DNA of 42,038 bases from positions 1 to 42,038 of the forward strand of contig JAPLDP010000029.1 in NCBI GenBank assembly GCA_026391695.1. Direction: 5' to 3'. The position numbers and the translations under genes were made by a program. Source of the DNA: Bacteroidota bacterium (GTDB lineage: Bacteria > Bacteroidota > Bacteroidia > Bacteroidales > JAGONC01). The notes under the pieces were generated by a model. It had not been told where the DNA came from. It made no database searches and was given only the letters and a program-made list of their open reading frames with translations. This document shows positions 35,001 to 41,945 of this stretch, one piece after another; within the stretch, counting starts at the first letter, position 1, and each line of letters opens with the position of its first letter.

Positions 35001-35672
35001 CTACACCTTGTTCTTGTGTTTCTTATGCCGCAGCACTTTGGCTTCCAGGTAAAAAATAATCTCCTCCGATATATTTTTGGTATGATCTCCTACCCTTTCA
35101 ATTTTACGTATGGCGATTAGTAAGTTGAGATGATTTATTATGCCCTCAGGATTTTGTTTGATGATACTCGCAATGTTACCAACGGCATTTTTATTACTGT
35201 TATCCAGTAAATGATCCCTTGTGAATACATTTCTGGCAAGGCGGTTGTCTTCATTTTCAAAAGCAGTCAAAGCTTCTTTCAGCATATCGATGCCGGCATC
35301 AATGATATCCGGCAGATTTGTCTTTTCAAGATGCTCTTTTTCAAACGGTTGTGTACTTTCTTTGACGATTTTTGCCAGTCCCCATGCAAAATCGCCAATG
35401 CGTTCAAGATTATAGTTTATTTTAAGCACAGCCAGTACAAACCTGAGATCATTGGCAAGAGGATTGAATAAAGCCAGGAGGTTCTCGCAGTCCATATCAA
35501 TTTTCAGCTCAAAGGCATCGATAAGCTTTTCTGTTGATGCCATTTCCGCAATGATATCCTTATTAAAGTTTTCAACGGCATCACGGGCCCTGGCAAGCTG
35601 ACTGATGACCAGTTCCCACTCGTCGATGATATCCGACTTTAATATTTTCAATTCAGTATTGAGATGCGTCAT
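35001..35672 (-). CDS. phoU: Phosphate-signalling regulator PhoU
   Basis: A 223-residue all-helical protein built of two three-helix bundles. Family signs are the helix-1/2 text ARDAVENFNKDIIAEM, DCENLLALFNPLANDLRFVLAVLKINYNLERIGDFAWGLAKI (first metal-binding-type E/D cluster) and the equivalent in the second half, HLNLLIAIRKIERVGDHTKNISEEIIFYLEA. PhoU links the Pst transporter to the PhoR kinase and shuts the Pho response off when phosphate is plentiful. The tail KVLRHKKHKNKV is basic. It follows pstB after 64 bp and precedes the phoB-phoR pair, as in typical pst-phoU operons. Complete and standard in length. Confidence 0.94.
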   Translation of the reverse strand: MTHLNTELKILKSDIIDEWELVISQLARARDAVENFNKDIIAEMASTEKLIDAFELKIDMDCENLLALFNPLANDLRFVLAVLKINYNLERIGDFAWGLAKIVKESTQPFEKEHLEKTNLPDIIDAGIDMLKEALTAFENEDNRLARNVFTRDHLLDNSNKNAVGNIASIIKQNPEGIINHLNLLIAIRKIERVGDHTKNISEEIIFYLEAKVLRHKKHKNKV

Positions 35673-35736
35673 AACATTTAAAATTTAAAATCTGACCAAA
35701 GTACATAATATTTTGCTTTTCACTGGTAAAACAGGA

Positions 35737-36495
35737 TCAACCGAACTTACCCGTAACGTAATTTTGTGTTTTTATATCTTTCGGATTTGTAAAAATAGTT
35801 TTTGTTACATCCCATTCAACCAGTTCACCCAGGTAGAAAAAAGCAGTATAATCGCTAACGCGGCCTGCTTGCTGCATATTATGTGTCACGATGATAATCG
35901 TATAGTTTTTCTTTAATTCATAAATCAGGTCCTCGATCTTACCCGTCGATATCGGATCCAAAGCCGAGGCAGGCTCATCCATGAGTACCAGCGATGGCTC
36001 AATGGCCAGTGCACGGGCAATACAGAGCCTTTGCTGCTGTCCTCCTGAAAGATCCATAGCCGATTTTTTCAGGTTGTCCTTTACCTCTTCCCACAACGCT
36101 GCCTGCTTTATTGAGTCAACTACCTTCTCCTCAATATAATGCCGGTCATTCATGCCGTTTACCCGCAGCCCAAAGGCCACATTCTCAAAAATCGACTTTG
36201 GAAAGGGATTCGGTTTCTGAAACACCATGCCGACTTTCTTGCGCAATTCATCCACTCTGATGTTTTTATCATATACATCCAGTCCGTCGACAAAGGCACT
36301 TCCGGTTGTCGTGACACCATGAATCAGGTCGTTCATGCGGTTAAAGACACGCAAAAGTGTCGATTTCCCGCATCCCGACGGGCCAATGAACGCTGTGATG
36401 GTATTCGCCATGGCCGTGAAGTTGATATTCTTCAATGCCTGGAATTCATCATAGTATAAATTTAAATCCTTTACTTCTACTTTATATTCTGACAT
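35737..36495 (-). CDS. pstB: Phosphate ABC transporter ATPase PstB
   Basis: A 252-residue ATPase with Walker [10 protein letters not shown] (38-46), the PstB-specific Q-loop [27 protein letters not shown], signature [16 protein letters not shown] (148-163), Walker [14 protein letters not shown] and the H-loop [29 protein letters not shown]. The motif 'QKPNPFP' and the ending [11 protein letters not shown] are diagnostic for PstB. It energises PstC/PstA. It starts 12 bp after pstA and is clearly in the same operon. Confidence 0.98.
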   Translation of the reverse strand: MSEYKVEVKDLNLYYDEFQALKNINFTAMANTITAFIGPSGCGKSTLLRVFNRMNDLIHGVTTTGSAFVDGLDVYDKNIRVDELRKKVGMVFQKPNPFPKSIFENVAFGLRVNGMNDRHYIEEKVVDSIKQAALWEEVKDNLKKSAMDLSGGQQQRLCIARALAIEPSLVLMDEPASALDPISTGKIEDLIYELKKNYTIIIVTHNMQQAGRVSDYTAFFYLGELVEWDVTKTIFTNPKDIKTQNYVTGKFG

Positions 36496-36507
36496 ATTAT
36501 ACTGTTA

Positions 36508-37356
36508 TTACTTTTTTCTGGAGCGGTATGACCTGATGAAGTTGACTGATAAATTTGCGATCAATACCATTGCAATGAGAACAAGCGCGGTACCATAAGC
36601 CATAGGCCTCGACTTTTCGATATTTGTCCCGCTGGTCGTCAGGACATAAAGGTGATACGGTAAAGCCATCACCTGGTCGAAAATGCTATGAGGCAATCTG
36701 GGTAAAAAATATGCTGCTACAGTAAAGAGAATGGGCGCCGTCTCACCCGAAACCCTTCCGATTGATAAAATCAACCCCGTCAGAATGTTAGGAAATGCAA
36801 CCGGTAAGACGACTTTTCTTACGGTATACAGTTTTGTAGCTCCGAGTGCATAACTGCCGATGCGCAAGCCATCATCCACCGACTTGAGGGCTTCTTCGGT
36901 GGTACGTATAATGACCGGTAAAACCATCAAACCAAGGGTAAGGGAGCCCGCAATGATGGAATCGCCGAATTTCAGCGTGTTAACAAACAAAGCCATGCCA
37001 AACAGCCCGAAAACAATCGAAGGAATACCTGCCAGGTTATTGGTCATCGAACGCATGAATTTCTTCAGAAAAGTCTCACGGAGATACTCATTAATATAAA
37101 TACCTGACAACACACCTACCGGAAAAGCAAAGATCATACTGCCTGCAACCAGGCAAAGGGTTCCGACAATAGCCGGGAGAATTCCGCCTTCAGTCATGCC
37201 CTCTTTTGGCATAGAGGTGAGGAAGGTCCAGTTTACAGCCGAAATACCATGGATTACAATGAAGCCCAAAATAATAAAAAGGACAGCCACAACCATCAGG
37301 CTGATTATCCTGAAGGTGTTAAATGCTATGGCCTGTGTTAGCTGTTTCTTGGTCAT
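36508..37356 (-). CDS. pstA: Phosphate ABC transporter permease PstA
   Basis: A 282-residue inner-membrane permease with six spans. The segment WTFLTSMPKEGMTEGGILPAIVGTLCLVAGSMIFAFPVGVLSGIYINEY is typical of PstA, and the EAA loop is RTTEEALKSVDDGLRIGSYALGATKLYTVRKVVLPVAFPNILTG, which meets PstB. The end, PYHLYVLTTSGTN...YGTALVLIAMVLIANLSVNFIRSYRSRKK, is also standard. It pairs with PstC, whose gene it overlaps by 4 bp (37353-37356), a sign of translational coupling. Confidence 0.97.
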   Translation of the reverse strand: MTKKQLTQAIAFNTFRIISLMVVAVLFIILGFIVIHGISAVNWTFLTSMPKEGMTEGGILPAIVGTLCLVAGSMIFAFPVGVLSGIYINEYLRETFLKKFMRSMTNNLAGIPSIVFGLFGMALFVNTLKFGDSIIAGSLTLGLMVLPVIIRTTEEALKSVDDGLRIGSYALGATKLYTVRKVVLPVAFPNILTGLILSIGRVSGETAPILFTVAAYFLPRLPHSIFDQVMALPYHLYVLTTSGTNIEKSRPMAYGTALVLIAMVLIANLSVNFIRSYRSRKK

Positions 37357-38543
37357 CTCTTTGCTTTTACCAGTTCGACTAACGAATTAAAAACAAAAGT
37401 TATAATAAAAAGGATGATGCCTAAGGCAAACAAAGCTTTGAAGTGGGTGCTGCCAAAGGGTGCCTCACCAAGCTCTGCGGCAATGGTGGCAGGGATCGTC
37501 CTGACAGGTTGTAAAAACGATGACGGGATCACCGAAGCATTGCCGGTGACCATTAATACGGCCATGGTCTCCCCCACTGCCCGTCCTATTCCAAGAATGG
37601 CTGCGGCTGTTATGCCTGATATTGAATGAGGTATAATGACCCGTCTGATAGTCTGCCATTTGGAAGCGCCTAAGGCAAGGCTGGCTTCTTTAAGGGATAC
37701 AGGCGTTGTACGTAGAGCATCCTCCGTGATCGTTATGATCGTCGGCAATGCCATGATAGCCAGGATAACACTGCCTGCCAGGGCCGTTTCACCGACAGGC
37801 AGGTTAAAAGTTTTCTGAATAAGAGGGACAAGCACCACGAGGCCGAAAAAACCATATACAACTGAAGGGATGCCCGACAATAATTCAATGACAGGCTTTA
37901 AGATATTACGGAAACGGTTGCCTGCCACTTCAGCCATGTATATTGCAGTCACCAGTCCTATTGGCAGTGCAAGCGCTATTGCTCCCAGGGTAACCCACAG
38001 TGTACCGAGGATGAGCGGTAGTACTCCATATAATGCAACAGGAGAGGCCGTGGGATACCATTGCTGGCCGGTCAAAAATTCACCGACACTGATTTTATGG
38101 ACAGGGATTATTTTCCATCTGAAGTTCCCGGTTATATAAGCCTTGGAAATATAAGCGAAAACTCCGGTATGTTGCTGCACAAAATCATTGATACGCTGGG
38201 GCAGATACTCGAAATTCGCACCAAGTTCCTCTTCAGAATAATAATTACCTATTTCTGAAATGGTAAGCAGGATAATGCTGTCATTATTACCACCCAGTGT
38301 TTTCCAGTTTGTGATGTCCTGGTTAAATATATCCTTTAAATGACGCGCACTTAACTGGTTAATTGGATTATCCTGGTTTACAACGATTTCATAGTTATTT
38401 TCGACCGGACGGCTGTTAAATATACCCAGCCCTTCCCTGAAAAGAAACAAAATAATAAAAAGCACGGTTATTGTTGTAACCGTGCTGCTGCTGAATAGGA
38501 TGCCTACTGCGACTTTTTCTGAAATTCTCCGGTATTTTTTCAA
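37353..38543 (-). CDS. pstC: Phosphate ABC transporter permease PstC with a PstS-like periplasmic insert
   Basis: A 396-residue permease, longer than the ~300-340 typical for PstC. After TM1 (~13-38) comes an insert of ~100 residues (50-150) that strongly resembles one lobe of PstS: VVNQDNPINQLSARHLKDIF (54-73) with ITNWKTLGGNND (77-88) matches PstS residues 110-143, and QQHTGVFAYISKAYITGN (123-140) matches the PstS segment TAGAIGYIGLAYINKD. The phosphate-binding RESSSGT stretch of PstS is replaced by ISEIGNYYSEEEL. The standard PstC core resumes at GEFLTGQQWYPTASPVALYG, with the EAA loop EDALRTTPVSLKEASLALGASKWQTIRRVIIPHSISG. Start codon: TTG (38541-38543), as no in-frame ATG precedes the conserved part. 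A neighbouring 195-bp repeat-rich gap separates it from pstS. Confidence 0.95.
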   Translation of the reverse strand: MKKYRRISEKVAVGILFSSSTVTTITVLFIILFLFREGLGIFNSRPVENNYEIVVNQDNPINQLSARHLKDIFNQDITNWKTLGGNNDSIILLTISEIGNYYSEEELGANFEYLPQRINDFVQQHTGVFAYISKAYITGNFRWKIIPVHKISVGEFLTGQQWYPTASPVALYGVLPLILGTLWVTLGAIALALPIGLVTAIYMAEVAGNRFRNILKPVIELLSGIPSVVYGFFGLVVLVPLIQKTFNLPVGETALAGSVILAIMALPTIITITEDALRTTPVSLKEASLALGASKWQTIRRVIIPHSISGITAAAILGIGRAVGETMAVLMVTGNASVIPSSFLQPVRTIPATIAAELGEAPFGSTHFKALFALGIILFIITFVFNSLVELVKAKR

Positions 38544-38551
38544 TTCTCTTG

Positions 38552-38584
38552 TATTGACCTCTCCCCATTCCGGGGGTGACTAAT
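38552..38584. repeat. Dispersed palindromic repeat, degenerate copy 4
   Basis: ATTGACCTCTCCCCATTCCGGGGGTGAC keeps the TTGACCTC...CCGGGGGTGA core of copy 1 (4463-4492) but has lost the symmetric stem and the GGTTTGG linker. It lies just upstream of pstC. Confidence 0.55.
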
Positions 38585-38609
38585 AAGTTAAAATGTTTTA
38601 GGTTTCTTC

Positions 38610-38704
38610 CTTTGTGTCACTTTGTGTATTCTTTGTGAACCTTTGTGTTACAATTAATTAGGTTAACCACAAAGGGACACAAAGGCAATCACCAAGGAAC
38701 ACTA
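38610..38704. repeat. CTTTGTG-type inverted repeat between pstS and pstC
   Basis: The left arm (CCTTTGTGTCACTTTGTGTATTCTTTGTGAACC..., 38609-38649) is complementary to the right arm (TTAACCACAAAGGGACACAAAGGCAATCACCAAGG..., 38662-38699) with several mismatches, so the RNA can form a long stem. Elements of this type are scattered in many Bacteroidota genomes. In this position it could lower pstCAB expression relative to pstS. Confidence 0.75.
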
Positions 38705-38738
38705 AGGGCTATTGAGACAACCTCCACAGGGGGCGATG

Positions 38739-39569
38739 TCACTTTATTGGCACATACCCTTCCTCATGAACGATTTTCTGTCCGTCGGCCGATAAAATAA
38801 AATCAACGTATGGCTTAACCGTCTTTTCAATTGATGTTAAGTAATAATAATACAAAGGCCTTGTAATAGGATATGTTTTATTTTTTGCTGTTTCGACTGC
38901 CGGAGCGACATAGGTCTTCCCCTGGTCATAAGACACCTTTAAAGCCTTAACGTCCTTATTGATATAAGCCAGTCCGATATAACCAATAGCACCGGCCGTC
39001 TGGCTGACCGACTGGACGATGGCGCCTGTGGCAGGCATCAATAAGGCCGTTGTTGCAAAATTCTTCTTATTGAGTACATGCTCTTTAAAGAATTCAAATG
39101 TACCTGAGCTCGACTCGCGCGAGTAAGCAATGATTTTCATATCGTCACCACCCACTTCTTTCCAGTTTGTGACCTTACCGGTAAAAATATCCTCCAGTTG
39201 TTCCCTGGTAAGTTGATTCACCTTATTGGCAGGATTGACGACGACGGCCAGTGCATCATAGGCGATGATGACTTCCTTAAAGGCCTTGCCGGCATCCTGC
39301 AGTTTGATTTTCTCGTCGAGCTTCATCTTGCGCGATGATTGCGCAATGTCGGTAGTCCCGCTTAACAATGCTGCCAGACCGACACCCGAGCCACCGCCAA
39401 CAACAGAAATGGATGATCCCGGGTTCTTTTGCATGTAAACCTCAGCTTCTTTCTGCGAAAGAGGCAAACAGGTGTCACTTCCTTTGATTTTACATACGAC
39501 CCTTTGCGCCTGAACAAGTGCAGGTACCGCAAAAGCTATGACTGATAAGGCAATGATGATCTTTTTCAT
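38739..39569 (-). CDS. pstS: Phosphate-binding protein PstS
   Basis: A 276-residue periplasmic binding protein; the signal peptide ends at VQAQ (~21), and there is no lipobox. Phosphate-site segments are IKGSDTCLPL, GGGSGVGLAALLSGTTDIAQSSR (58-80) and IAYSRESSSGTFEFF (147-161). The second-lobe text VVVNPANKVNQLTREQLEDIFTGKVTNWKEVGG and TAGAIGYIGLAYI is the part echoed inside PstC. It supplies phosphate to PstCAB. A likely Pho box lies 38 bp before the ATG. The usual order pstS-pstC-pstA-pstB-phoU is kept, with a repeat-filled gap after pstS that may allow extra PstS production. Confidence 0.97.
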   Translation of the reverse strand: MKKIIIALSVIAFAVPALVQAQRVVCKIKGSDTCLPLSQKEAEVYMQKNPGSSISVVGGGSGVGLAALLSGTTDIAQSSRKMKLDEKIKLQDAGKAFKEVIIAYDALAVVVNPANKVNQLTREQLEDIFTGKVTNWKEVGGDDMKIIAYSRESSSGTFEFFKEHVLNKKNFATTALLMPATGAIVQSVSQTAGAIGYIGLAYINKDVKALKVSYDQGKTYVAPAVETAKNKTYPITRPLYYYYLTSIEKTVKPYVDFILSADGQKIVHEEGYVPIK

Positions 39570-39606
39570 AATCTATTTAAATTTTAGTGCGAAATAACAA
39601 TTTGTG

Positions 39607-39645
39607 TATTAACTGATTTTTAAGTCAATATTAATTTACTGTTAA
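39607..39645 (-). promoter_or_regulatory. Candidate Pho box before pstS: four TTAA repeats at 11-bp spacing
   Basis: Read on the minus strand: TTAACA (39645-39640), TTAATA (39634-39629), TTAAAA (39623-39618) and TTAATA (39612-39607), each separated by exactly 5 bp (11-bp period). PhoB/PhoP-type regulators bind tandem direct repeats with 11-bp spacing, and Bacillus PhoP uses TTAACA-like units, so this fits the PhoB-like regulator encoded nearby. The last unit is 37 bp from the pstS ATG. A core promoter after the box is not obvious. Confidence 0.65.
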
Positions 39646-39666
39646 GAAAGTTGGGTAAAATTCATT

Positions 39667-41115
39667 TTAGAATTTGTATTGTAACCTCAGAGTAAAGACA
39701 TTATCTTTTATATCACCTGCAAAATCTTTTAATGGGCTCTTGTTGGTTATTGCGCTTGTTGATTCGTTTTTTACGATATCATAATATGCGGTTAATTTAA
39801 CATTGCTGTTCCAGCGGAAAGCCCAACCAATACCAATGGTCGAATATTTAATATCCGTCGACGAAGTTGGTTTTGCTCCTTTGGGTAAGGATTTCGCATT
39901 TGCACCAATGTCATTTCCTGAAACGTCAGTATTCGGATCATACCAGTCATATTTAAAGATGAACTGATGTCGTGTCTGAAAGATGTTCTGAACCAGGTAG
40001 AAATAGAATCCATCTAATTTCCGTCTGTAGGCATCGGAGCTCACCGCAGCGTTTGCTACAGTGGTATAACCGGTGATGGCTCCGGTGGTATCATAGATGG
40101 CGGTTGTCGCGTATGGAACTGAAGGATTCTGTGTTGGCTGGGCAGTAGCACTGGTCGTAGTCGAAGAAGTACCCGGCTGTGTACCCATGATAAATTCCCC
40201 GCGTATCTGTGTCATGCCAAATGGGAAATCAAAGGCAAACTGTGCATCAACCCCAAAATATTCTCTTTTCAGCATGTCACCTATCGCTGAACCTGCTGAG
40301 TCCACCACAAACGCCTTCATTGTACCGCCCTCCTTCAAAGTGACATCCTTCATTGAATAGTTAAATTTTGTTGCTTGTTTCCAGCCACCATAATAATAGG
40401 ATACTCCAACCCCATACTTGATGTTCTCCTTTTTGTTGCTTTTCACAATCGCCAATCGTCCGATAAAGTCCTTATATTTATCGAAATCGACTGCCGTATT
40501 GCCGGTGCCATTTATGAGCGCCAGATCGAGCGATATAAAATTATACTTTGACGTTTTTGGAGGCTGAATGGTCAATTTGGCACCCAGGTCTCTTTCACCA
40601 GGAAAAAGAGTCTGCACGAATCTGGAACGCTCAGGTGATTCCCTTATACTGGACGAATAGACAATTTCATATCCGAAAGGACGGTTAAAAACACCACCGG
40701 TCAAAGTAAAATACTTTGTCCACGGATCCGTAAAACTTGCATAGGCGTCCTTAATAGCGACACCTCTTTCAGTCACATCCAATTGCAAAACATATTGCGA
40801 CCAATCATTATCATACGTAAACTTAACACGTCCACGTCGCACCGAAAAACGGTTATCGACATCTGCCGTGAAATTTCCACCGGCAAATGACGGGATGCCT
40901 GCTTGTTCGGCCTTCTGCCATTGCGCCTGGATATAACCTGATATTTTCAGCCGTTTCAGAACGGTCAGGTCCGATTTGACCTGCTCAACAGCCGGTGTAA
41001 GTGTATCGGCCTTTTGCTCATCATTCACCTGTGCTGCGGCAGGTAAAATTCCGGCCATAATTAATAGAATGATGCCAAAGAAATAAAATTTGGATTGTGT
41101 GATTTTCTTTTTCAT
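39667..41115 (-). CDS. Phosphate-selective porin (OprO/OprP-like)
   Basis: A 482-residue outer-membrane protein; the signal peptide ends around LPAAAQ (~29). A short coiled segment (~31-52) precedes the barrel, which has the family's N-terminal signs: LKISGYIQAQWQ, FSVRRGRVKFTYDNDWSQYVLQLD and AYASFTDPWTKYFTLTGGVFNRPFGYEIVYSS, with RESPERS and LFPGERDLGAKLT after. OprO/OprP-type porins select phosphate or polyphosphate. The barrel ends with the aromatic FTLRLQYKF. Residues ~305-345 form a Ser/Thr-rich loop (GTSSTTTSATAQPTQNPS). It is first in the phosphate block, and TTAA-type 11-bp repeats stand upstream, suggesting control by the PhoB-like protein. In other Bacteroidota this family is also used for other anions, so selectivity is inferred mainly from context. 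Confidence 0.9.
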   Translation of the reverse strand: MKKKITQSKFYFFGIILLIMAGILPAAAQVNDEQKADTLTPAVEQVKSDLTVLKRLKISGYIQAQWQKAEQAGIPSFAGGNFTADVDNRFSVRRGRVKFTYDNDWSQYVLQLDVTERGVAIKDAYASFTDPWTKYFTLTGGVFNRPFGYEIVYSSSIRESPERSRFVQTLFPGERDLGAKLTIQPPKTSKYNFISLDLALINGTGNTAVDFDKYKDFIGRLAIVKSNKKENIKYGVGVSYYYGGWKQATKFNYSMKDVTLKEGGTMKAFVVDSAGSAIGDMLKREYFGVDAQFAFDFPFGMTQIRGEFIMGTQPGTSSTTTSATAQPTQNPSVPYATTAIYDTTGAITGYTTVANAAVSSDAYRRKLDGFYFYLVQNIFQTRHQFIFKYDWYDPNTDVSGNDIGANAKSLPKGAKPTSSTDIKYSTIGIGWAFRWNSNVKLTAYYDIVKNESTSAITNKSPLKDFAGDIKDNVFTLRLQYKF

Positions 41116-41140
41116 AGGTTTATTATTTTATTTTAAATAG

Positions 41141-41200
41141 CCCCGGACTTTAGTCCGGGGTAAGCAAATGACAACCAATTTATTACCGGACTTTAGTCCG
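41141..41200. repeat. Two GGACTTTAGTCC palindromes before the porin gene
   Basis: CCCCGGAC-TTTA-GTCCGGGG (41141-41160) and CGGAC-TTTA-GTCCG (41187-41200) share the same core and loop. They lie between the candidate Pho box and the porin ATG, so they would be in the 5' untranslated RNA if transcription starts near the box. They may be RNA-stabilising hairpins or mobile palindromes; no T-run is seen on the minus strand. Confidence 0.75.
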
Positions 41201-41253
41201 TTAATTTTTAAAATATGCGCGATATTTTAATCGCTGCAAAGTACCTGTGTTAA

Positions 41254-41281
41254 TGTTAATTGAATATTAATTGAACGTAAA
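41254..41281 (-). promoter_or_regulatory. Candidate Pho box before the porin gene
   Basis: On the minus strand: TTTACG (41281-41276), TTAATA (41270-41265) and TTAACA (41259-41254) at exact 11-bp spacing. The latter two match units of the pstS site. TTTG (part of TACTTTGCAG) follows downstream and could be the -33 box, with TATTTTAA 21 bp later as an imperfect -7. The site is ~140 bp before the porin ATG. It is weaker than the pstS array, having only two good units. Confidence 0.5.
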
Positions 41282-41308
41282 GAAATGGTGAAGATTCCTG
41301 TCTATTAG

Positions 41309-41460
41309 CCTCACCCCCCCGTCCCCCTCTCCTCCAGGAGAGGGGGTGAAGGGGGTGAGGTGATTTGGTTAAATTCCTAGCAGTTCGCTGCGGAATTTGG
41401 GTCCAGGGCTTGCCCTGGGGTTCATACCTGTGATTAACTACCTCAAAATTCCACAGGTCG
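41309..41460. repeat. Dispersed palindromic repeat, copy 3 (full length)
   Basis: This holds all modules: the long G/C hairpin (CCCCCTCTCCTCC / GGAGAGGGGGTG), GGGGTGAGGTGATTTGGTTAAATTCC, the second hairpin with GCAG/CTGC and GGAATTT, a third small hairpin CAGGGCTTGCCCTG (41404-41417), and TTCATACC. The tail CAAAATTCCACAGGTCGC follows. It sits between the divergent porin and lipoprotein genes and appears to be the most complete copy in the window. The gene-free stretch 41116-41612 is otherwise filled by the palindromes, Pho box and promoter listed. Confidence 0.8.
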
Positions 41461-41512
41461 CTCTTATGGAGTCTGTTCTGCCAAAAAAAGTTACCTTACA
41501 GAATAAAATCGT

Positions 41513-41520
41513 TAAATTTG
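41513..41520 (+). promoter_or_regulatory. TAAATTTG -7 element upstream of the small lipoprotein gene
   Basis: TAAATTTG fits the Bacteroidota form TAnnTTTG, ~93 bp before the ATG at 41613. A clear TTTG -33 box at the usual distance is lacking (GTTACC occupies that place), so this is a tentative promoter. Confidence 0.35.
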
Positions 41521-41612
41521 TTTAAATTTACAGAGTGCGCTGATAAGAGAAGTATAAATTACAGCCGTATACACATACGTTACGCATTTTAAAAATATAA
41601 GAACAAGGAAAA

Positions 41613-41945
41613 ATGAAAAAGCTAATTATAATTTGCTGCATTCTTTTGCTTACTCTGATAGCTTGCAAAAAGGACAATCATTTAATGTACGAAGGAAAAA
41701 TTACAGGTTTCGATGCAAGTAAGTGTATGTGTTGCGGAGGATGGTTCATTGAAATAAACAATACTACATTCAGATTTTATAATTTACCAGAAAACAGCAA
41801 TTTAGATTTATGGAATGAACCTTTACCAATCTATGTTGAAGTAGTTTGGAAAAAAGATGAAAAAGGTTGTTTAGGAGATGAAATAATTATTGAATACATA
41901 AACATAGATTTTCACGGTAAACAACCACCCGTATTTTACGAGTAG
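41613..41945 (+). CDS. Small lipoprotein with a CMCCGGW motif
   Basis: A 110-residue protein behind an AAGGAA ribosome-binding site. The signal peptide has a lipobox LIAC (Cys18) followed by KKDNH, so it is a membrane-anchored lipoprotein and possibly surface-exposed. The mature part has KITGFDASKCMCCGGWFIEINN: three cysteines in CxCC followed by GGW, which might bind a metal or form disulphides. Further on are a beta-rich region (PIYVEVVWKKDEKGCLGDEIIIEYINI) and one more cysteine. Similar small DASKCxCCGGW lipoproteins are familiar in Bacteroidota but have no function I know. It is monocistronic as far as visible and converges with a gene entering from the right edge, overlapping it by 10 bp. 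Confidence 0.8.
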   Translation: MKKLIIICCILLLTLIACKKDNHLMYEGKITGFDASKCMCCGGWFIEINNTTFRFYNLPENSNLDLWNEPLPIYVEVVWKKDEKGCLGDEIIIEYINIDFHGKQPPVFYE

